A stretch of 33,581 bases of DNA from Polyangium jinanense (GTDB taxonomy: Bacteria > Myxococcota > Polyangia > Polyangiales > Polyangiaceae). The translations under genes and the position numbers were made by a program. Of the stretch, positions 1 through 7,832 are shown one piece after another. Under the pieces are notes generated by a model that was given only the letters and a program-made list of their open reading frames with translations, was not told the DNA's origin and made no database searches. The stretch spans positions 1-33,581 of the forward strand of contig NZ_JAGTJJ010000091.1 in NCBI RefSeq assembly GCF_028435365.1, read 5' to 3'. Numbering within the stretch: the stretch's first letter is position 1; every line of letters starts with the position of its first letter.

Positions 1-127
1 CGATGACGACCCTGGGAAAGCCAGGCCACGGAGAGCCGGATGCAGGGAAACTTGCACGTCCGGTTCGGTGAGAGGGATGGAGAAACCCGCGGCAGAAATG
101 CCGCCTGGCGCTCCATCCCTACTCTAC
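1..127 (+). mobile_element. 3' end of a group II intron (domains V and VI)
   Basis: A self-splicing retroelement whose 3' end opens the window. Domain V is a 34-nt hairpin at 33-66. Domain VI follows at about 67-127. Its main stem pairs 74-83 with 111-120, an unpaired adenine lies at 121 and a 3-bp closing stem follows (71-73 with 122-124). The bulged A sits seven nucleotides from a terminal AC at 126-127, the usual spacing of the branch-point adenosine from the 3' splice site. An extra hairpin with a GAAA loop caps domain VI near 90-106. The intron body and any reverse-transcriptase gene would lie left of position 1. The exon therefore resumes at 128. Pairings were read by eye; the class and the 5' exon cannot be seen. 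Confidence 0.85.
33..66 (+). ncRNA. Group II intron domain V
   Basis: The 34-nt catalytic hairpin. The lower stem is GAGCCGGA (33-40) with TCCGGTTC (59-66). A two-nucleotide CG bulge lies on the 3' side, and the upper stem TGCAGG/CTTGCA is capped by a GAAA tetraloop. The AGC triad (34-36), the bulge and the tetraloop are the expected catalytic and tertiary-contact elements of bacterial domain V. A computed Rfam Intron_gpII hit would settle it. Confidence 0.88.
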
Positions 128-2137
128 CACGCCCTGAACAAGGCGCTCGCCCCGAGCGCCGCGCCAGCACCGATCGTGCTCGTCGATGCCCCTGGTGGGC
201 TGGGCAAGAGCCACATCACCGCCCAGCTTCTTCAGCATCGGAGCGTCACGTGGTTTGGCGAGCGGAACAGACTTCTTGGAGCCGTGGCAGATTACCTGAG
301 CACGCCTCTGCTCGGCGTGGTTCCACTTCCTCCCGCGACAACAACAGCAGCGATGAGCAATGCCGGCATCGAGAAGCGCCCCTCCCGCGAGGACGAGGGC
401 TTCTGCTCCCAGTTCGACAAGCGCATCAAGCCGCTCCAGATGTTCGGCCTCGGGCGTTTCGAGCAACGGATGGGCTGCAAGTTGTGCCCCGACCGTCACA
501 CGTGCAAGTACCAGAACTGGCGACCCTCGAAATCTTGGCTCTTCGCCTCGCACGCTCGACTGGGCCTGCGCAACGACGACAAGTATCTCTTCGAGGGCCG
601 CGAGATCGTCGTCATCGACGAGTCGCCTGTCAAAGAAGTCCTTCAGGCGGTCACGCTGGAGCCGTACGAGATCCATCAGATCTTGTCCGCCCTGAAAGCG
701 CCCGACGTGGTCGCCCTCGGCGAGCTCTCGGCCAGGGCATTTACACAGCTCTTCGAGGTCGTCTCCGATCTGCTCAAGGATCCGCCTCCCAACCGTCGCC
801 GGATCGAGCTTCGCGTGCTGCTGCGCGAGCTCGGCTATGTGTTCGTCGACGGTCTTCCCCGAGCAGAAGAACAAATCCGAGCCGCTGCCCGTCTTCTCGC
901 CGGACAGCCAGAAGGTGGCGAGCGCGAAAGGCAGAACAAGGACCTGGACGCTCACGTTTGTCGGATTGATCCGATGAGTACGGCGTACCTGATTCAGAAG
1001 CTAGAGTTCATCGGGGGGCAGGGGCTCGGAGCGAAGCTCCACAAACTCGCAGATGCCCTGGCAGCCGACACCGGGGCAAGACCGACCTGTGTTCTCGTCC
1101 TGCCGTCAAGCGAGTCGAGGGGCGGGATCATTGCCGGGCAGCGGGTGATTCCTCCGGTCCCGCCACAAGTGCCCATCGTCATCCTGGACGCGACCTGCGA
1201 TCAACTGCTCTACGCCTACATGTTTCCTGACCGGCCACTCCTGCACGTTCACGTCGAAGCACAACAGACCGCAAAGATCATTCAGACGATCGACTACAGG
1301 TATCCGGCCAGCACGCTCGGGGATCCGAACAGCCCATCGATCAACCGGCTGATGGACATCGTCGACAAGTACAAGACGGAGAATCCGGGCCACAAGATCG
1401 CCGTGATCGTGCAGAAGCACCTGTTCGCTGCCAAGCCCCACGTGAAGAAGCGGATCCTCGAGAGCGTCAAGGAAGAGGACGTGACTTACTTCTGGTCGAA
1501 CCGCGGCGAGAATAGCCTGAAGGACTACGACGCGCTCTTCGTCCTCGGCGCCCCCGAACTACACCCGCTGGAGATCGAGGCAAGGGCGAGGGCCTACATC
1601 TCGACGGAGCCGCTTGCCTCCTGGGAGGAGCCATTCGACTACCGGCTCGTTCCTTCACCGAACCAGGACTCCTCGGACGGTTACATCGTGGCCGACGATG
1701 GCACACGTCTCATCGAACGCAGGTTCCGTCGAGGACCTTTCTCGGTCTTCTGGGCGTTCCACCAGGCCGAGTACGCCCAGTCGATGCTCCGCCTCCGGCC
1801 CTACGATCCGTACAAGAAGAAGACGATCTACTTCTTCTCGAACGTCGACATCCCCTACTTCGTCATCGACCGGAAGACGGAGGACGAACTGCTTGGGCGA
1901 AAGCCCGAGCTTCTTCTCCGAGCCCGTGATGCGTTGATGAACGAGCGTGCCGCTGGACGGCAGGGGATCATCACGCAGAAGGATCTCGCGGACCTGCTCG
2001 GGGTCAGCAAGGTCGCGATCACGAAGGCGAAGAAGAAGTATGGGCGGACCGGTCTCTGGCGAGAGATCGAGGTTCTTCTCGGCCACAGCCTGAACGCTAC
2101 AGCAGGATCGGCTGGAGCCTCGGGCCCTTCTTCTTGA
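128..2137 (+). CDS. Helicase-like P-loop ATPase, 3' exon of an intron-interrupted gene (partial)
   Basis: A large NTPase probably used in replication or transfer of the integrative element. The visible 669 residues open with a Walker A (APGGLGKSH), then a cysteine cluster (FC, then GCKLCPDRHTC) like a zinc or Fe-S site, a Walker B-like VVIDESP, a helicase motif III-like ILDATC, a motif V-like stretch (SNRGENSLKDYDALFVLGAP) and a C-terminal helix-turn-helix (KDLADLLGVSKVAITKAKKK). This order suits a superfamily 2 helicase, but I do not recognise a named family. The frame stays open back to a GTG at 68 and an ATG at 77, but both lie inside the intron's domain VI and are unlikely real starts. 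The true N-terminus is in the upstream exon, outside the window, probably a short distance before the P-loop. Confidence 0.75.
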   Translation, partial: HALNKALAPSAAPAPIVLVDAPGGLGKSHITAQLLQHRSVTWFGERNRLLGAVADYLSTPLLGVVPLPPATTTAAMSNAGIEKRPSREDEGFCSQFDKRIKPLQMFGLGRFEQRMGCKLCPDRHTCKYQNWRPSKSWLFASHARLGLRNDDKYLFEGREIVVIDESPVKEVLQAVTLEPYEIHQILSALKAPDVVALGELSARAFTQLFEVVSDLLKDPPPNRRRIELRVLLRELGYVFVDGLPRAEEQIRAAARLLAGQPEGGERERQNKDLDAHVCRIDPMSTAYLIQKLEFIGGQGLGAKLHKLADALAADTGARPTCVLVLPSSESRGGIIAGQRVIPPVPPQVPIVILDATCDQLLYAYMFPDRPLLHVHVEAQQTAKIIQTIDYRYPASTLGDPNSPSINRLMDIVDKYKTENPGHKIAVIVQKHLFAAKPHVKKRILESVKEEDVTYFWSNRGENSLKDYDALFVLGAPELHPLEIEARARAYISTEPLASWEEPFDYRLVPSPNQDSSDGYIVADDGTRLIERRFRRGPFSVFWAFHQAEYAQSMLRLRPYDPYKKKTIYFFSNVDIPYFVIDRKTEDELLGRKPELLLRARDALMNERAAGRQGIITQKDLADLLGVSKVAITKAKKKYGRTGLWREIEVLLGHSLNATAGSAGASGPSS

Positions 2138-2172
2138 GCGCATGATGTCGCTCAGGTTGGAGGACGGTCGGG

Positions 2173-2221
2173 AAAAAAAAGAACCAATGTCCCTGCCGCA
2201 GCCTGACGGCTGCGGAGGGAC
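2173..2221 (-). terminator. Terminator-like hairpin, left arm
   Basis: Read on the minus strand, a 14-bp stem with one bulge (GTCCCT plus CCGCAGCC and complements, loop of four bases, 2189-2221) is followed 8 nt later by eight T. The gap is long for an intrinsic terminator and no minus-strand gene leads into it, so function is uncertain. Confidence 0.35.
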
Positions 2222-2313
2222 TCGTGCTCTCCCCGTCGAGCCGGTTAACCGGTGCCCTCCCAATCTATAGTGGGGGAGGTTAACCGGCCTGAACGCCGGT
2301 GGAAGGATGGAGG

Positions 2314-2354
2314 GCCTCCAGCCGGAGGCTGCGAGGTCCGTGGGTCTTTTTTTT
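2314..2354 (+). terminator. Terminator-like hairpin, right arm
   Basis: A 6-bp stem GCCTCC/GGAGGC with loop AGCC (2314-2329) precedes eight T at 2347-2354. It lies downstream of the helicase gene in the right orientation, but the 17-nt gap between stem and T run is not canonical. Confidence 0.35.
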
Positions 2355-2509
2355 CTCGCGGCCAGGTCTCAACTATCGCCGAACACGAAGTCTCACGGGA
2401 CAAGACCGTCGCAGAAGAACGCGGTTCTACTCGCACATTCGCATGTCGAATTCTTCTTGCACCAGCAATCGTTCCTCTTATGCTTCGCCATCCTGACCCG
2501 AGGCTGTAA

Positions 2510-2944
2510 ATGAACATCACGGTCACGACAAACTTCGATGGCGGATTCGATGACGAGGAGATCGAGTGGCTCCGGCGTCAAGGGAAGGAGGAGCCTTCGG
2601 AGGACGAGGACATCTCTTCGGCGGAGAGGAACGAACTTTTCATGAGAGGGATCCTGGCCTTTGCTCCCACGGCCACGGCTGCAAGGGGAAAGGCTGCGAT
2701 ACGCCGAACACGAAAGCTTCGCGTCCTCGAGGCGCGGCGGATATCGAGGCGCCTCGCAGTCGCTCGCGCTCGGCGCTGCTTCGCTCGCGTCCAGGCGCGA
2801 CCGCGAGCGACGAGAAGAACAAGAACACACCGGACGTCGACGATACCGAAAGCCGCCAGCGACGGCGGCCCAGGCCCAGCTTCAACGCAGCCATTCCCGC
2901 TGGCCGGTACACCTCGAGCAGGGGAGGTGAGCCATGGCCGGTGA
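2510..2944 (+). CDS. Hypothetical protein, acidic start and Arg-rich end
   Basis: A 144-residue frame of unknown function. The first 45 or so residues are acidic and plausible as protein; the rest is dominated by Arg, Ala and Thr and may be non-coding or frameshifted. A GAGG sits 6 nt before the ATG. The stop overlaps the start of the excisionase-like gene by 11 nt, which would suit translational coupling. Around 2820-2940 the +1-shifted frame (NKNTPDVDDTESRQRR onward) also reads like protein, so a frameshift in a longer gene is possible. No family recognised. Confidence 0.35.
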   Translation: MNITVTTNFDGGFDDEEIEWLRRQGKEEPSEDEDISSAERNELFMRGILAFAPTATAARGKAAIRRTRKLRVLEARRISRRLAVARARRCFARVQARPRATRRTRTHRTSTIPKAASDGGPGPASTQPFPLAGTPRAGEVSHGR

Positions 2945-3251
2945 ACGACGCCAGCGCCCCGGAAGAAGCCAGTCGGGGACAACCCACCCGGACCGGGCAC
3001 ACGCCGAATCTGCGAGCGATCGATCTGCTTCGACCAGCAGCACCCCCGATGGGCCCCTGCCCATACTGCTCACGCCCGACGAGGTTGCCGCTCTCCTGCG
3101 CACCACGCGGAAGGCGGTTTACGCCATGGCTGAGCGAGGCACTCTTCCCGGCGTCGTTCGCCTGGGCCGTCGCGTGCTGTTCCATCGCGACAACCTGCTA
3201 AGCTGGCTCGACGGAAGACGAGCGCCATCGCCGGGAAGGACCCGACGATGA
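2934..3251 (+). CDS. Excisionase-like helix-turn-helix protein (MerR/AlpA type)
   Basis: Small DNA-binding protein that probably directs excision of the element or controls the integrase. Of its 105 residues, the first 40 are disordered and polar. Residues about 43-95 form the HTH_17/excisionase module: LLTPDEVAALLRTTRKAVYAM, then GTLPGVVRLGRRVLFHRDNLLSWL, the usual recognition helix and wing. The start has a strong GGGGAGG at 2921-2927. Its stop overlaps the integrase start as ATGA (3248-3251), so the two are co-translated. The xis-int pair next to a tRNA is typical of tRNA-targeting genomic islands. Confidence 0.85.
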   Translation: MAGERRQRPGRSQSGTTHPDRAHAESASDRSASTSSTPDGPLPILLTPDEVAALLRTTRKAVYAMAERGTLPGVVRLGRRVLFHRDNLLSWLDGRRAPSPGRTRR

Positions 3252-4405
3252 CGGTCAAAGTTCGCCCGTACAAGCGGTCGCAACGAGAAGGCTGGGAAGT
3301 GGATATCTGCGTCAATCTGCCGAACGGAGAGGAGGTGCGCGAGCGCCGCCGAGCACCCGTGGCGACGAAGTCGCAGGCCCAGCGCTGGGGGGAGCGGAGG
3401 GAACACGAACTCCTGCGCGAGGCCCTCTCCCGCCCTGCAGAAGAACCCAAGAAGAAGGAGGTGCCCACGCTCACGGAGTTCGCCCCGCGGTTCATCGAGA
3501 GCTACGCGGAGGCGAACCGGCAGAAGCCGAGCGGGATCGACGCGAAGAAGAGGATCCTGCGGCTGTACCTCGAGCCCGACTTCGGCTCGAAGAAGCTCGA
3601 CCAGATCAAGACGGAGGATGTCCAGCGGTTCAAGGCGCGGCTGGGTCACCGCTCGGCCAAGACGGTGAACAACATCCTGTCCGTCCTGGGGAAGCTGCTC
3701 CGCGTGGCGGTGTCGTGGGAGGTCATCCACGCGATGCCGTGCCGGATCGAGCTGCTCAAGGCGCCCAAGCCCGAGAAGTCCTTCCTCGACTTCGATGACC
3801 TCGACCGGCTGGTCGAGGGCGCGACGATGGTCGGCTGGGGAGCGCACCTCCTGGTGCTCCTGGGTGCGGACGCCGGGCTCCGCCGGGGCGAGATGATCTC
3901 GCTCCGCTGGAACGACGTGGACTTCGTTCGCCGCGAGCTCCACATCCGGCGCGCGGACTGGAAGGGCATCGAGTCCACCCCGAAGGGCGGGCGCGGCCGC
4001 ACCGTGGATCTCACGAAGCGGCTCCTCGCAACCCTCAAGGCGTACCGCCACCTCCGGAGCGAGCGCGTGCTCTGCGAGGACGACGGCAAGCCGATCACGG
4101 GGAAGACGATCGCCCGCTGGATGCGGCAGGCGACGCGGCGGGCCGGGCTCGCCGTGCTCGAGGGGCCGCACATCCTCCGCCACACGTTCTGCTCGCACCT
4201 CGCCATGCGCGGGGCGACCGTGATGGCGATCAAGGAGCTCGCCGGCCACCGCGATGTCTCGACGACGATGGGCTACATGCACCTGTCGCCGAGCGCCAAG
4301 CGGGGCGCCATCGAGCTGCTCGACGGGCCGGCTCCCTCGCCAGTCCGTGGAGAAATACTGGAACAGCCGGGGGTGGGGACCAAAAAGTCCAGCCGTTCCG
4401 GCTAG
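3248..4405 (+). CDS. int: Tyrosine recombinase / site-specific integrase
   Basis: Catalyses integration and excision of the left element at tRNA-Lys. The 385-residue protein has an N-terminal arm-binding region (about 1-65), a core-binding SAM-like domain (about 74-165) and the catalytic domain (about 178-350). The catalytic set is complete: Arg212 in GLRRGE, Lys246 in TPKGG, His308 and Arg311 in HILRHTF, His334 in AGHRDVS, and the nucleophile Tyr343 in MGYMHLS. The gene reads toward the tRNA and stops 5 nt from its encoded CCA, the arrangement expected when the integrase sits at the attachment end. Confidence 0.93.
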   Translation: MTVKVRPYKRSQREGWEVDICVNLPNGEEVRERRRAPVATKSQAQRWGERREHELLREALSRPAEEPKKKEVPTLTEFAPRFIESYAEANRQKPSGIDAKKRILRLYLEPDFGSKKLDQIKTEDVQRFKARLGHRSAKTVNNILSVLGKLLRVAVSWEVIHAMPCRIELLKAPKPEKSFLDFDDLDRLVEGATMVGWGAHLLVLLGADAGLRRGEMISLRWNDVDFVRRELHIRRADWKGIESTPKGGRGRTVDLTKRLLATLKAYRHLRSERVLCEDDGKPITGKTIARWMRQATRRAGLAVLEGPHILRHTFCSHLAMRGATVMAIKELAGHRDVSTTMGYMHLSPSAKRGAIELLDGPAPSPVRGEILEQPGVGTKKSSRSG

Positions 4406-4410
4406 TTAGG

Positions 4411-4486
4411 TGGTGGGTCGACAGGGACTCGAACCCTGGACCTACGGGTTAAAAGCCCGCAGCTCTACCGACTGAGCTATCGACCC
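4411..4486 (-). tRNA. tRNA-Lys(UUU)
   Basis: A complete cloverleaf on the minus strand. The acceptor stem pairs GGGTCGA (5' end at 4486) with TCGACCC, followed by discriminator A and an encoded CCA (4411-4413). The D arm contains AGCTCAGTCGGTAGAGC, the anticodon loop reads CTTTTAA with anticodon TTT, and the T arm has GGTTCGAGTCC. It closely follows the E. coli tRNA-Lys pattern. The 3' end faces the integrase and is the presumed attachment site. Confidence 0.97.
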
Positions 4487-4703
4487 TGGATGTCCCGGCG
4501 AGAGTCTCCCTCCGGTGCATCGCGGCCGGCACCCTAGCACGATCCGGCCCGTCTGCGACAAGCGGGAAACGATCCTTCCCTCCGTCCACCCTCTCCCGCC
4601 TCCGCCTCTACTCTCACGCACGTCGCCATGCTCACCTCCGCGCCTTGCCTCCGTATCCGTTCCCTCGCCTTCCCGACGCAGCCGCGCTAAGAGGCGGTCC
4701 ACC

Positions 4704-5483
4704 ATGTCCGAGCGCCGGGAAACGTCGGAGTCCTTCGGGGCCCTGTTCGAGCAAGCGGGCGGTGGTCGCCAGGAGCGACGCCGCTTTCATGTGGGCGACA
4801 AGCTCGACGTGACCATCGTCGTCGTCGCCCAGAACGCCGTCTTCGCCGACCTCGGCGGCAAGCAGGAGGGCTACTTCGAACGGATCGACCTCACCGATCC
4901 CGACGGCAAGCTGCTCGTCGCCGTCGGCAACAAGGTCAGCGCCACCGTCGCCGCCATCGATCGCGGCACCGGCCAGGTCCGCTTGAGCCCCCTCTTCATC
5001 CGCAACGCCGAAGGAGAGGCGCTCACCACCTCCATCGGCCTCGGCGCCAAGGGCCAGGCCCCCGTCCTCGTCGAGGGCGCGCGCGTCAAGGGCAGCGTCA
5101 CCGGCGTCGAGCGCTACGGCGTGTTCGTGCAGATCGCAGGCACCCAGGGCCGCAGCGGCCGCGGGCTCATCCCCACCGTGGAGACCGGCACGCCGCGCGG
5201 CGCGGACCTGAAGAAGCACTTCACCGTCGGCCAGGAGGTCGAGGCAAAGATCGTGAACATCGATCAGGAGGGCAAGATCCGCCTGTCGGTCACCGCGGTC
5301 GCGCGCGACGAGGAGCGCAGCTCGTTCGAGAAGTTCAAGGACGGAGGCAGCGCCGAGGCGGCTGAAACCGGGACGGACAAACCCAAGGCCGACGGCAAGA
5401 AGGCCCCGCAAGGCGCCGCGAAGAAGCCCGAGCCGCGCGGGTTCGGCACGCTCGGCGATCTGCTCTCGAAGAAGAAGAAGTGA
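4704..5483 (+). CDS. Two-S1-domain RNA-binding protein
   Basis: A 259-residue protein with two S1 OB-folds, at about 27-98 ([25 protein letters not shown]) and 120-205 ([24 protein letters not shown], then [20 protein letters not shown]). A Lys/Ala/Pro-rich tail ends in [13 protein letters not shown]1 domains bind single-stranded RNA, so a role in translation or RNA metabolism is likely; the protein is far smaller than ribosomal protein S1. The frame is open upstream to 4515, but that extension is Ser/Pro/Arg-rich and begins just after the tRNA. The ATG at 4704, with AGAGG 8-9 nt upstream, is the better start. dUTPase follows directly. Confidence 0.85.
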   Translation: MSERRETSESFGALFEQAGGGRQERRRFHVGDKLDVTIVVVAQNAVFADLGGKQEGYFERIDLTDPDGKLLVAVGNKVSATVAAIDRGTGQVRLSPLFIRNAEGEALTTSIGLGAKGQAPVLVEGARVKGSVTGVERYGVFVQIAGTQGRSGRGLIPTVETGTPRGADLKKHFTVGQEVEAKIVNIDQEGKIRLSVTAVARDEERSSFEKFKDGGSAEAAETGTDKPKADGKKAPQGAAKKPEPRGFGTLGDLLSKKKK

Positions 5484-5497
5484 CCCACGGAGCATCC

Positions 5498-5935
5498 GTG
5501 CGCATCGCATGCGTGCGCGTGGGCGGCGCAGACGTGCCGCTGCCGGCGTACCAGTCCGCAGGCGCCGTGGGCCTCGATCTGTGCGCCGCCGTGGTCGAGG
5601 ACGTCTCGATCGGTCCCGGCGAGCGCAAGCTCGTGCCGACAGGCGTGCGTGTCGCCATTCCGGAAGGGTACGAGGGGCAGGTGCGGCCTCGCTCGGGGCT
5701 CGCGTTGAAGCACGGGATCACGGTGCTGAACGCGCCGGGGACGATCGATCCAGACTACCGCGGCGAGCTGATGGTACTGCTCGTGAACCACAGCGACGTG
5801 CCGTTCGTCGTGCGGCGCGGGGAGCGGATCGCGCAGCTCGTAATCTGTCCCGTGGCGCGCGCCGAGCTCGTCGTCATGGAGTCGCTCGACGAGACGGCGC
5901 GAGGCCAAGGCGGGTACGGTTCGACGGGGCGGTGA
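5498..5935 (+). CDS. dut: Deoxyuridine 5'-triphosphate nucleotidohydrolase (dUTPase)
   Basis: Hydrolyses dUTP to dUMP and pyrophosphate, keeping uracil out of DNA and feeding dTMP synthesis. All five motifs of the trimeric family are present in order: [32 protein letters not shown] (with the catalytic Asp), RGERIAQLV and the C-terminal GQGGYGSTG. Length of 145 residues is normal. I chose the GTG at 5498, with GGAG 5 nt upstream; an in-frame GTG at 5480 overlaps the stop of the S1 gene and would add six residues. Co-directional and adjacent to the S1-domain gene, so probably co-transcribed. Confidence 0.95.
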   Translation: MRIACVRVGGADVPLPAYQSAGAVGLDLCAAVVEDVSIGPGERKLVPTGVRVAIPEGYEGQVRPRSGLALKHGITVLNAPGTIDPDYRGELMVLLVNHSDVPFVVRRGERIAQLVICPVARAELVVMESLDETARGQGGYGSTGR

Positions 5936-5974
5936 GACTTGTTCCCTGAGCATGGGTCTCATCGCGAGGCGTCG

Positions 5975-6280
5975 CGCCGGGGCGCTGCCCCGGGCCCCGC
6001 GGGGGCTGTTCGCCCCTCGACCCGAACCAGGGCAAGCCCTGGACCATTTGTGGAAGAACTGCGCGATGCGCAGTTCTTCCAACAGGCCGGTGGGACAGCG
6101 TTGCCAGTCGAAATGGCAGCGCGGCTGTCTTGGTTGGCAGGGTCGTCGTTGGTCTTGACTCGGCTGTTCGATGAACTGCGCATCGCGCAGTTCATCGACC
6201 CCGGGTCCAGCGCTTGCGCTGGTCCGGGTCCCGGGGCGGACAGCCCCGGGTGGGGCCTGGGGCAAAGCCCCAGCGCAGCG
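5975..6280. repeat. Dispersed palindromic repeat, copy 1
   Basis: About 306 bp with a second copy at 20215-20520 in the same orientation; the first 71 nt differ at one position. It is a nested palindrome. Two perfect 13-bp hairpins with three-base centres (6052-6080 and 6169-6197) are near reverse complements of each other. Outside them lie matching smaller hairpins: CCAGGGCAAGCCCTGG on the left, CCAGCGCTTGCGCTGG on the right, GGGGCGCTGCCCC on the left, GGGGCAAAGCCCC on the right. The whole is thus an imperfect inverted repeat with arms of about 110 bp around a conserved centre of about 80 bp. No transposase is inside. It separates the dut operon from the convergent protease gene. Confidence 0.85.
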
Positions 6281-6305
6281 CCTCCCAGATGCGAAGACGG
6301 GAGTC

Positions 6306-7736
6306 TTACGGACGCGGGACGACGGCTTCGAGCCCGCTTCGTGCGCGTAGCGCTTCGAGCGCTTTGTCCGACCAGACGCGGCTCCGGTCGCTGAAGCCGG
6401 CCTCGACGGCCTTGCGCAGCATGTCGAGCGCGCGCTCGTAGGCGCCGTCCTGCGCGTGCGCGCGTGCTGCCTCGTAGGCGTCCTCAGCGCTCTTCTGCCG
6501 GTCGAAGACGGCCTCCGAGAGCCGCGCCGACCAGTCGAACGCGCGGCCGTCGAAGGCGAGCTTCGCCATCTTGCGCGCGTCGTCCTCGCTCAGCGAGTCG
6601 ACGATGTCGTAGGCGATTGCCGCGGCGCGGGCGACCTCGCCCTGCTCGAGGAGGATTTGCACGAGCGGACCGACGATCTCCTTGCGATCGTCGCCGGTCG
6701 CGCGCGCGGATTCGAGCACGCGCCTTGCGGCGTTGAGCTCGCGCTTGGCGAAGTGAACAGCGCCCACGAGTGCCGGATCGACCTCGCCGAGCTTGCGCGC
6801 CTCGGCCACGCGTTGTGCTGCTTCGTCGACGTGATCGCCTGCCAGCGCGACCCAGCCGAGCACCTCGAACGCCTCGCGGCGCGCGCGCGGTGGGAGCGGC
6901 TCGCCCGTGCGCTGCTCGTACGAGAAAATTTCTTGGACGAGGTTCCGCGCCCGGCCGAGGTCCTCGTCTGCGACGGCTTGCCGAGCGCGGAGCAGGAGCG
7001 ACAGCAGCTCGCCCGAGAGCGCGGGCTCCGTGTCCGGCGCCGGTGCGTGCGGCCGCGGATCTTCCTCGGCCTCGCTGGGGCCGAGCATCTGCATGCGCCG
7101 CAGGCTCTGGAAGGCGAGCATGCCGAACATCATCGCCAGGAAGATGTTGTGCGTGCGGAGGCCGTAGAGCGCCACGAGGAAGCCCGCCAGCATCGAGAGC
7201 CCCGCCACGAGGCGGATGCGCCGCGGACCGAGCGCGTGCTCGAGCACGTGCCCGCCGTCGAGCGGCAGCACGGGCAGCAGGTTGATGAGGCCCCACCGCA
7301 CGTTCACGTAGATGAAGAGGGTGATCGTGAAGCGCACGAGCGAGGGGACACGCGCGACGACTGCGGCCGACGCGTGGTGGTCGAGCCAGTAATCGAGCGC
7401 GAAGAACGGGGCCGCGAAGGCGAACCCGGCCAGGGGGCCGGCCAGGCTGATGAAGATGTGATCGATGCGCCGGAGCGGGAGCACTTGCTGCCAGCGGGTC
7501 ACGCCGCCCATCAGGAAGAGCGAGATCTCCGGCTGGATGCGGTGCCGCCGGATCGCCAGGGCGTGCCCGAGCTCGTGCATGAGAACGCTCACGAGCACGA
7601 CGAACGCCCACAGAGCGAGCGGCACGAGCCCGGCGGGGCCGCGCGACAGGTCCACGAAGCTGATGCCGAGCAGCACCGTGCTGAACCAGAAGCTCGCCTG
7701 GACCTCGACGTCGATGCCGAACAGCCTGAAATTCAT
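6306..7736 (-). CDS. Site-2-protease-like (M50) membrane metalloprotease with helical C-terminal domain
   Basis: A 476-residue intramembrane zinc metalloprotease. Starting at MNFRLFG, the zinc motif HELGH is at 54-58 within a transmembrane helix. The second motif LLPVLPLDGGH places the third ligand Asp near residue 160. There are about six hydrophobic segments before residue 215. The C-terminal half (about 240-476) is Ala/Arg/Glu-rich and helical in TPR style, such as LVQILLEQGEVARAAAIAYD, and may bind partners. Such proteases release membrane-held regulators, but the substrate is unknown. The ATG at 7736 has GAGGG just upstream. The frame is open further upstream but that stretch is Arg-rich and overlaps the divergent lipoprotein gene, so it was left out. 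Confidence 0.88.
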   Translation of the reverse strand: MNFRLFGIDVEVQASFWFSTVLLGISFVDLSRGPAGLVPLALWAFVVLVSVLMHELGHALAIRRHRIQPEISLFLMGGVTRWQQVLPLRRIDHIFISLAGPLAGFAFAAPFFALDYWLDHHASAAVVARVPSLVRFTITLFIYVNVRWGLINLLPVLPLDGGHVLEHALGPRRIRLVAGLSMLAGFLVALYGLRTHNIFLAMMFGMLAFQSLRRMQMLGPSEAEEDPRPHAPAPDTEPALSGELLSLLLRARQAVADEDLGRARNLVQEIFSYEQRTGEPLPPRARREAFEVLGWVALAGDHVDEAAQRVAEARKLGEVDPALVGAVHFAKRELNAARRVLESARATGDDRKEIVGPLVQILLEQGEVARAAAIAYDIVDSLSEDDARKMAKLAFDGRAFDWSARLSEAVFDRQKSAEDAYEAARAHAQDGAYERALDMLRKAVEAGFSDRSRVWSDKALEALRARSGLEAVVPRP

Positions 7737-7832
7737 GCCCTCGAATATCCTAGTGCACGCCCGCCCAAGGCGGGCCGATTCTTTGCGGCTCGGACGAAGT
7801 GTGCCGTAGAGTGCGGAGCTCTGGGACCTCCG

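Larger units (their letters stand above)
2171..2356. repeat. Large imperfect inverted repeat with twin GCCGGTTAACC palindromes
   Basis: A 186-bp two-fold symmetric structure. From the outside in it has eight A (2173-2180) opposite eight T (2347-2354), then a GC-rich hairpin in each arm (2189-2221; 2314-2329), then a perfect 11-bp inverted pair GCCGGTTAACC (2240-2250) and GGTTAACCGGC (2278-2288), then CCTCCC opposite GGGAGG around a short centre near 2262-2271. Each inner site is itself palindromic (CCGGTTAACCGG in the left copy). The structure fills the gap between the helicase and the next gene. It could be a pair of outward-pointing terminators, an operator or transfer origin, or the relic of an inserted palindromic element. 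No coding frame in it is convincing. Confidence 0.7.
1..4413. mobile_element. Right end of an integrative element inserted at tRNA-Lys
   Basis: Integrase, excisionase-like protein, helicase-like ATPase and a nested group II intron form one co-directional block ending at the 3' end of a tRNA gene. The left boundary is outside the window and should carry a repeat of the tRNA-Lys 3' end as the second attachment site. The boundary is inferred from integrase position, not from a visible direct repeat. Confidence 0.7.

Noticed and set aside
68..127. GTG at 68 or ATG at 77 as the start of the helicase gene
   Set aside because: Both lie in domain VI of the group II intron; the reading frame is open there by chance and the encoded residues belong to no motif.
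119..955. Long minus-strand frame opposite the helicase gene
   Set aside because: It is the antisense frame of a well-supported plus-strand gene, with no start signal or domain.
3119..4282. 387-residue minus-strand frame opposite the integrase
   Set aside because: Antisense of a complete tyrosine recombinase; the Arg/His/Leu-rich translation is a high-GC shadow.
4515..4703. N-terminal extension of the S1-domain protein
   Set aside because: Ser/Pro/Arg-rich translation of the tRNA-proximal spacer; the ATG at 4704 has a better ribosome-binding site.
5975..6280. Insertion sequence
   Set aside because: No transposase or plausible gene within the repeat, and no target duplication identified.
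6456..7832. Plus-strand frame leading into the SGNH hydrolase
   Set aside because: This part is the antisense of the M50 protease; the real gene begins at the signal peptide at 7833.
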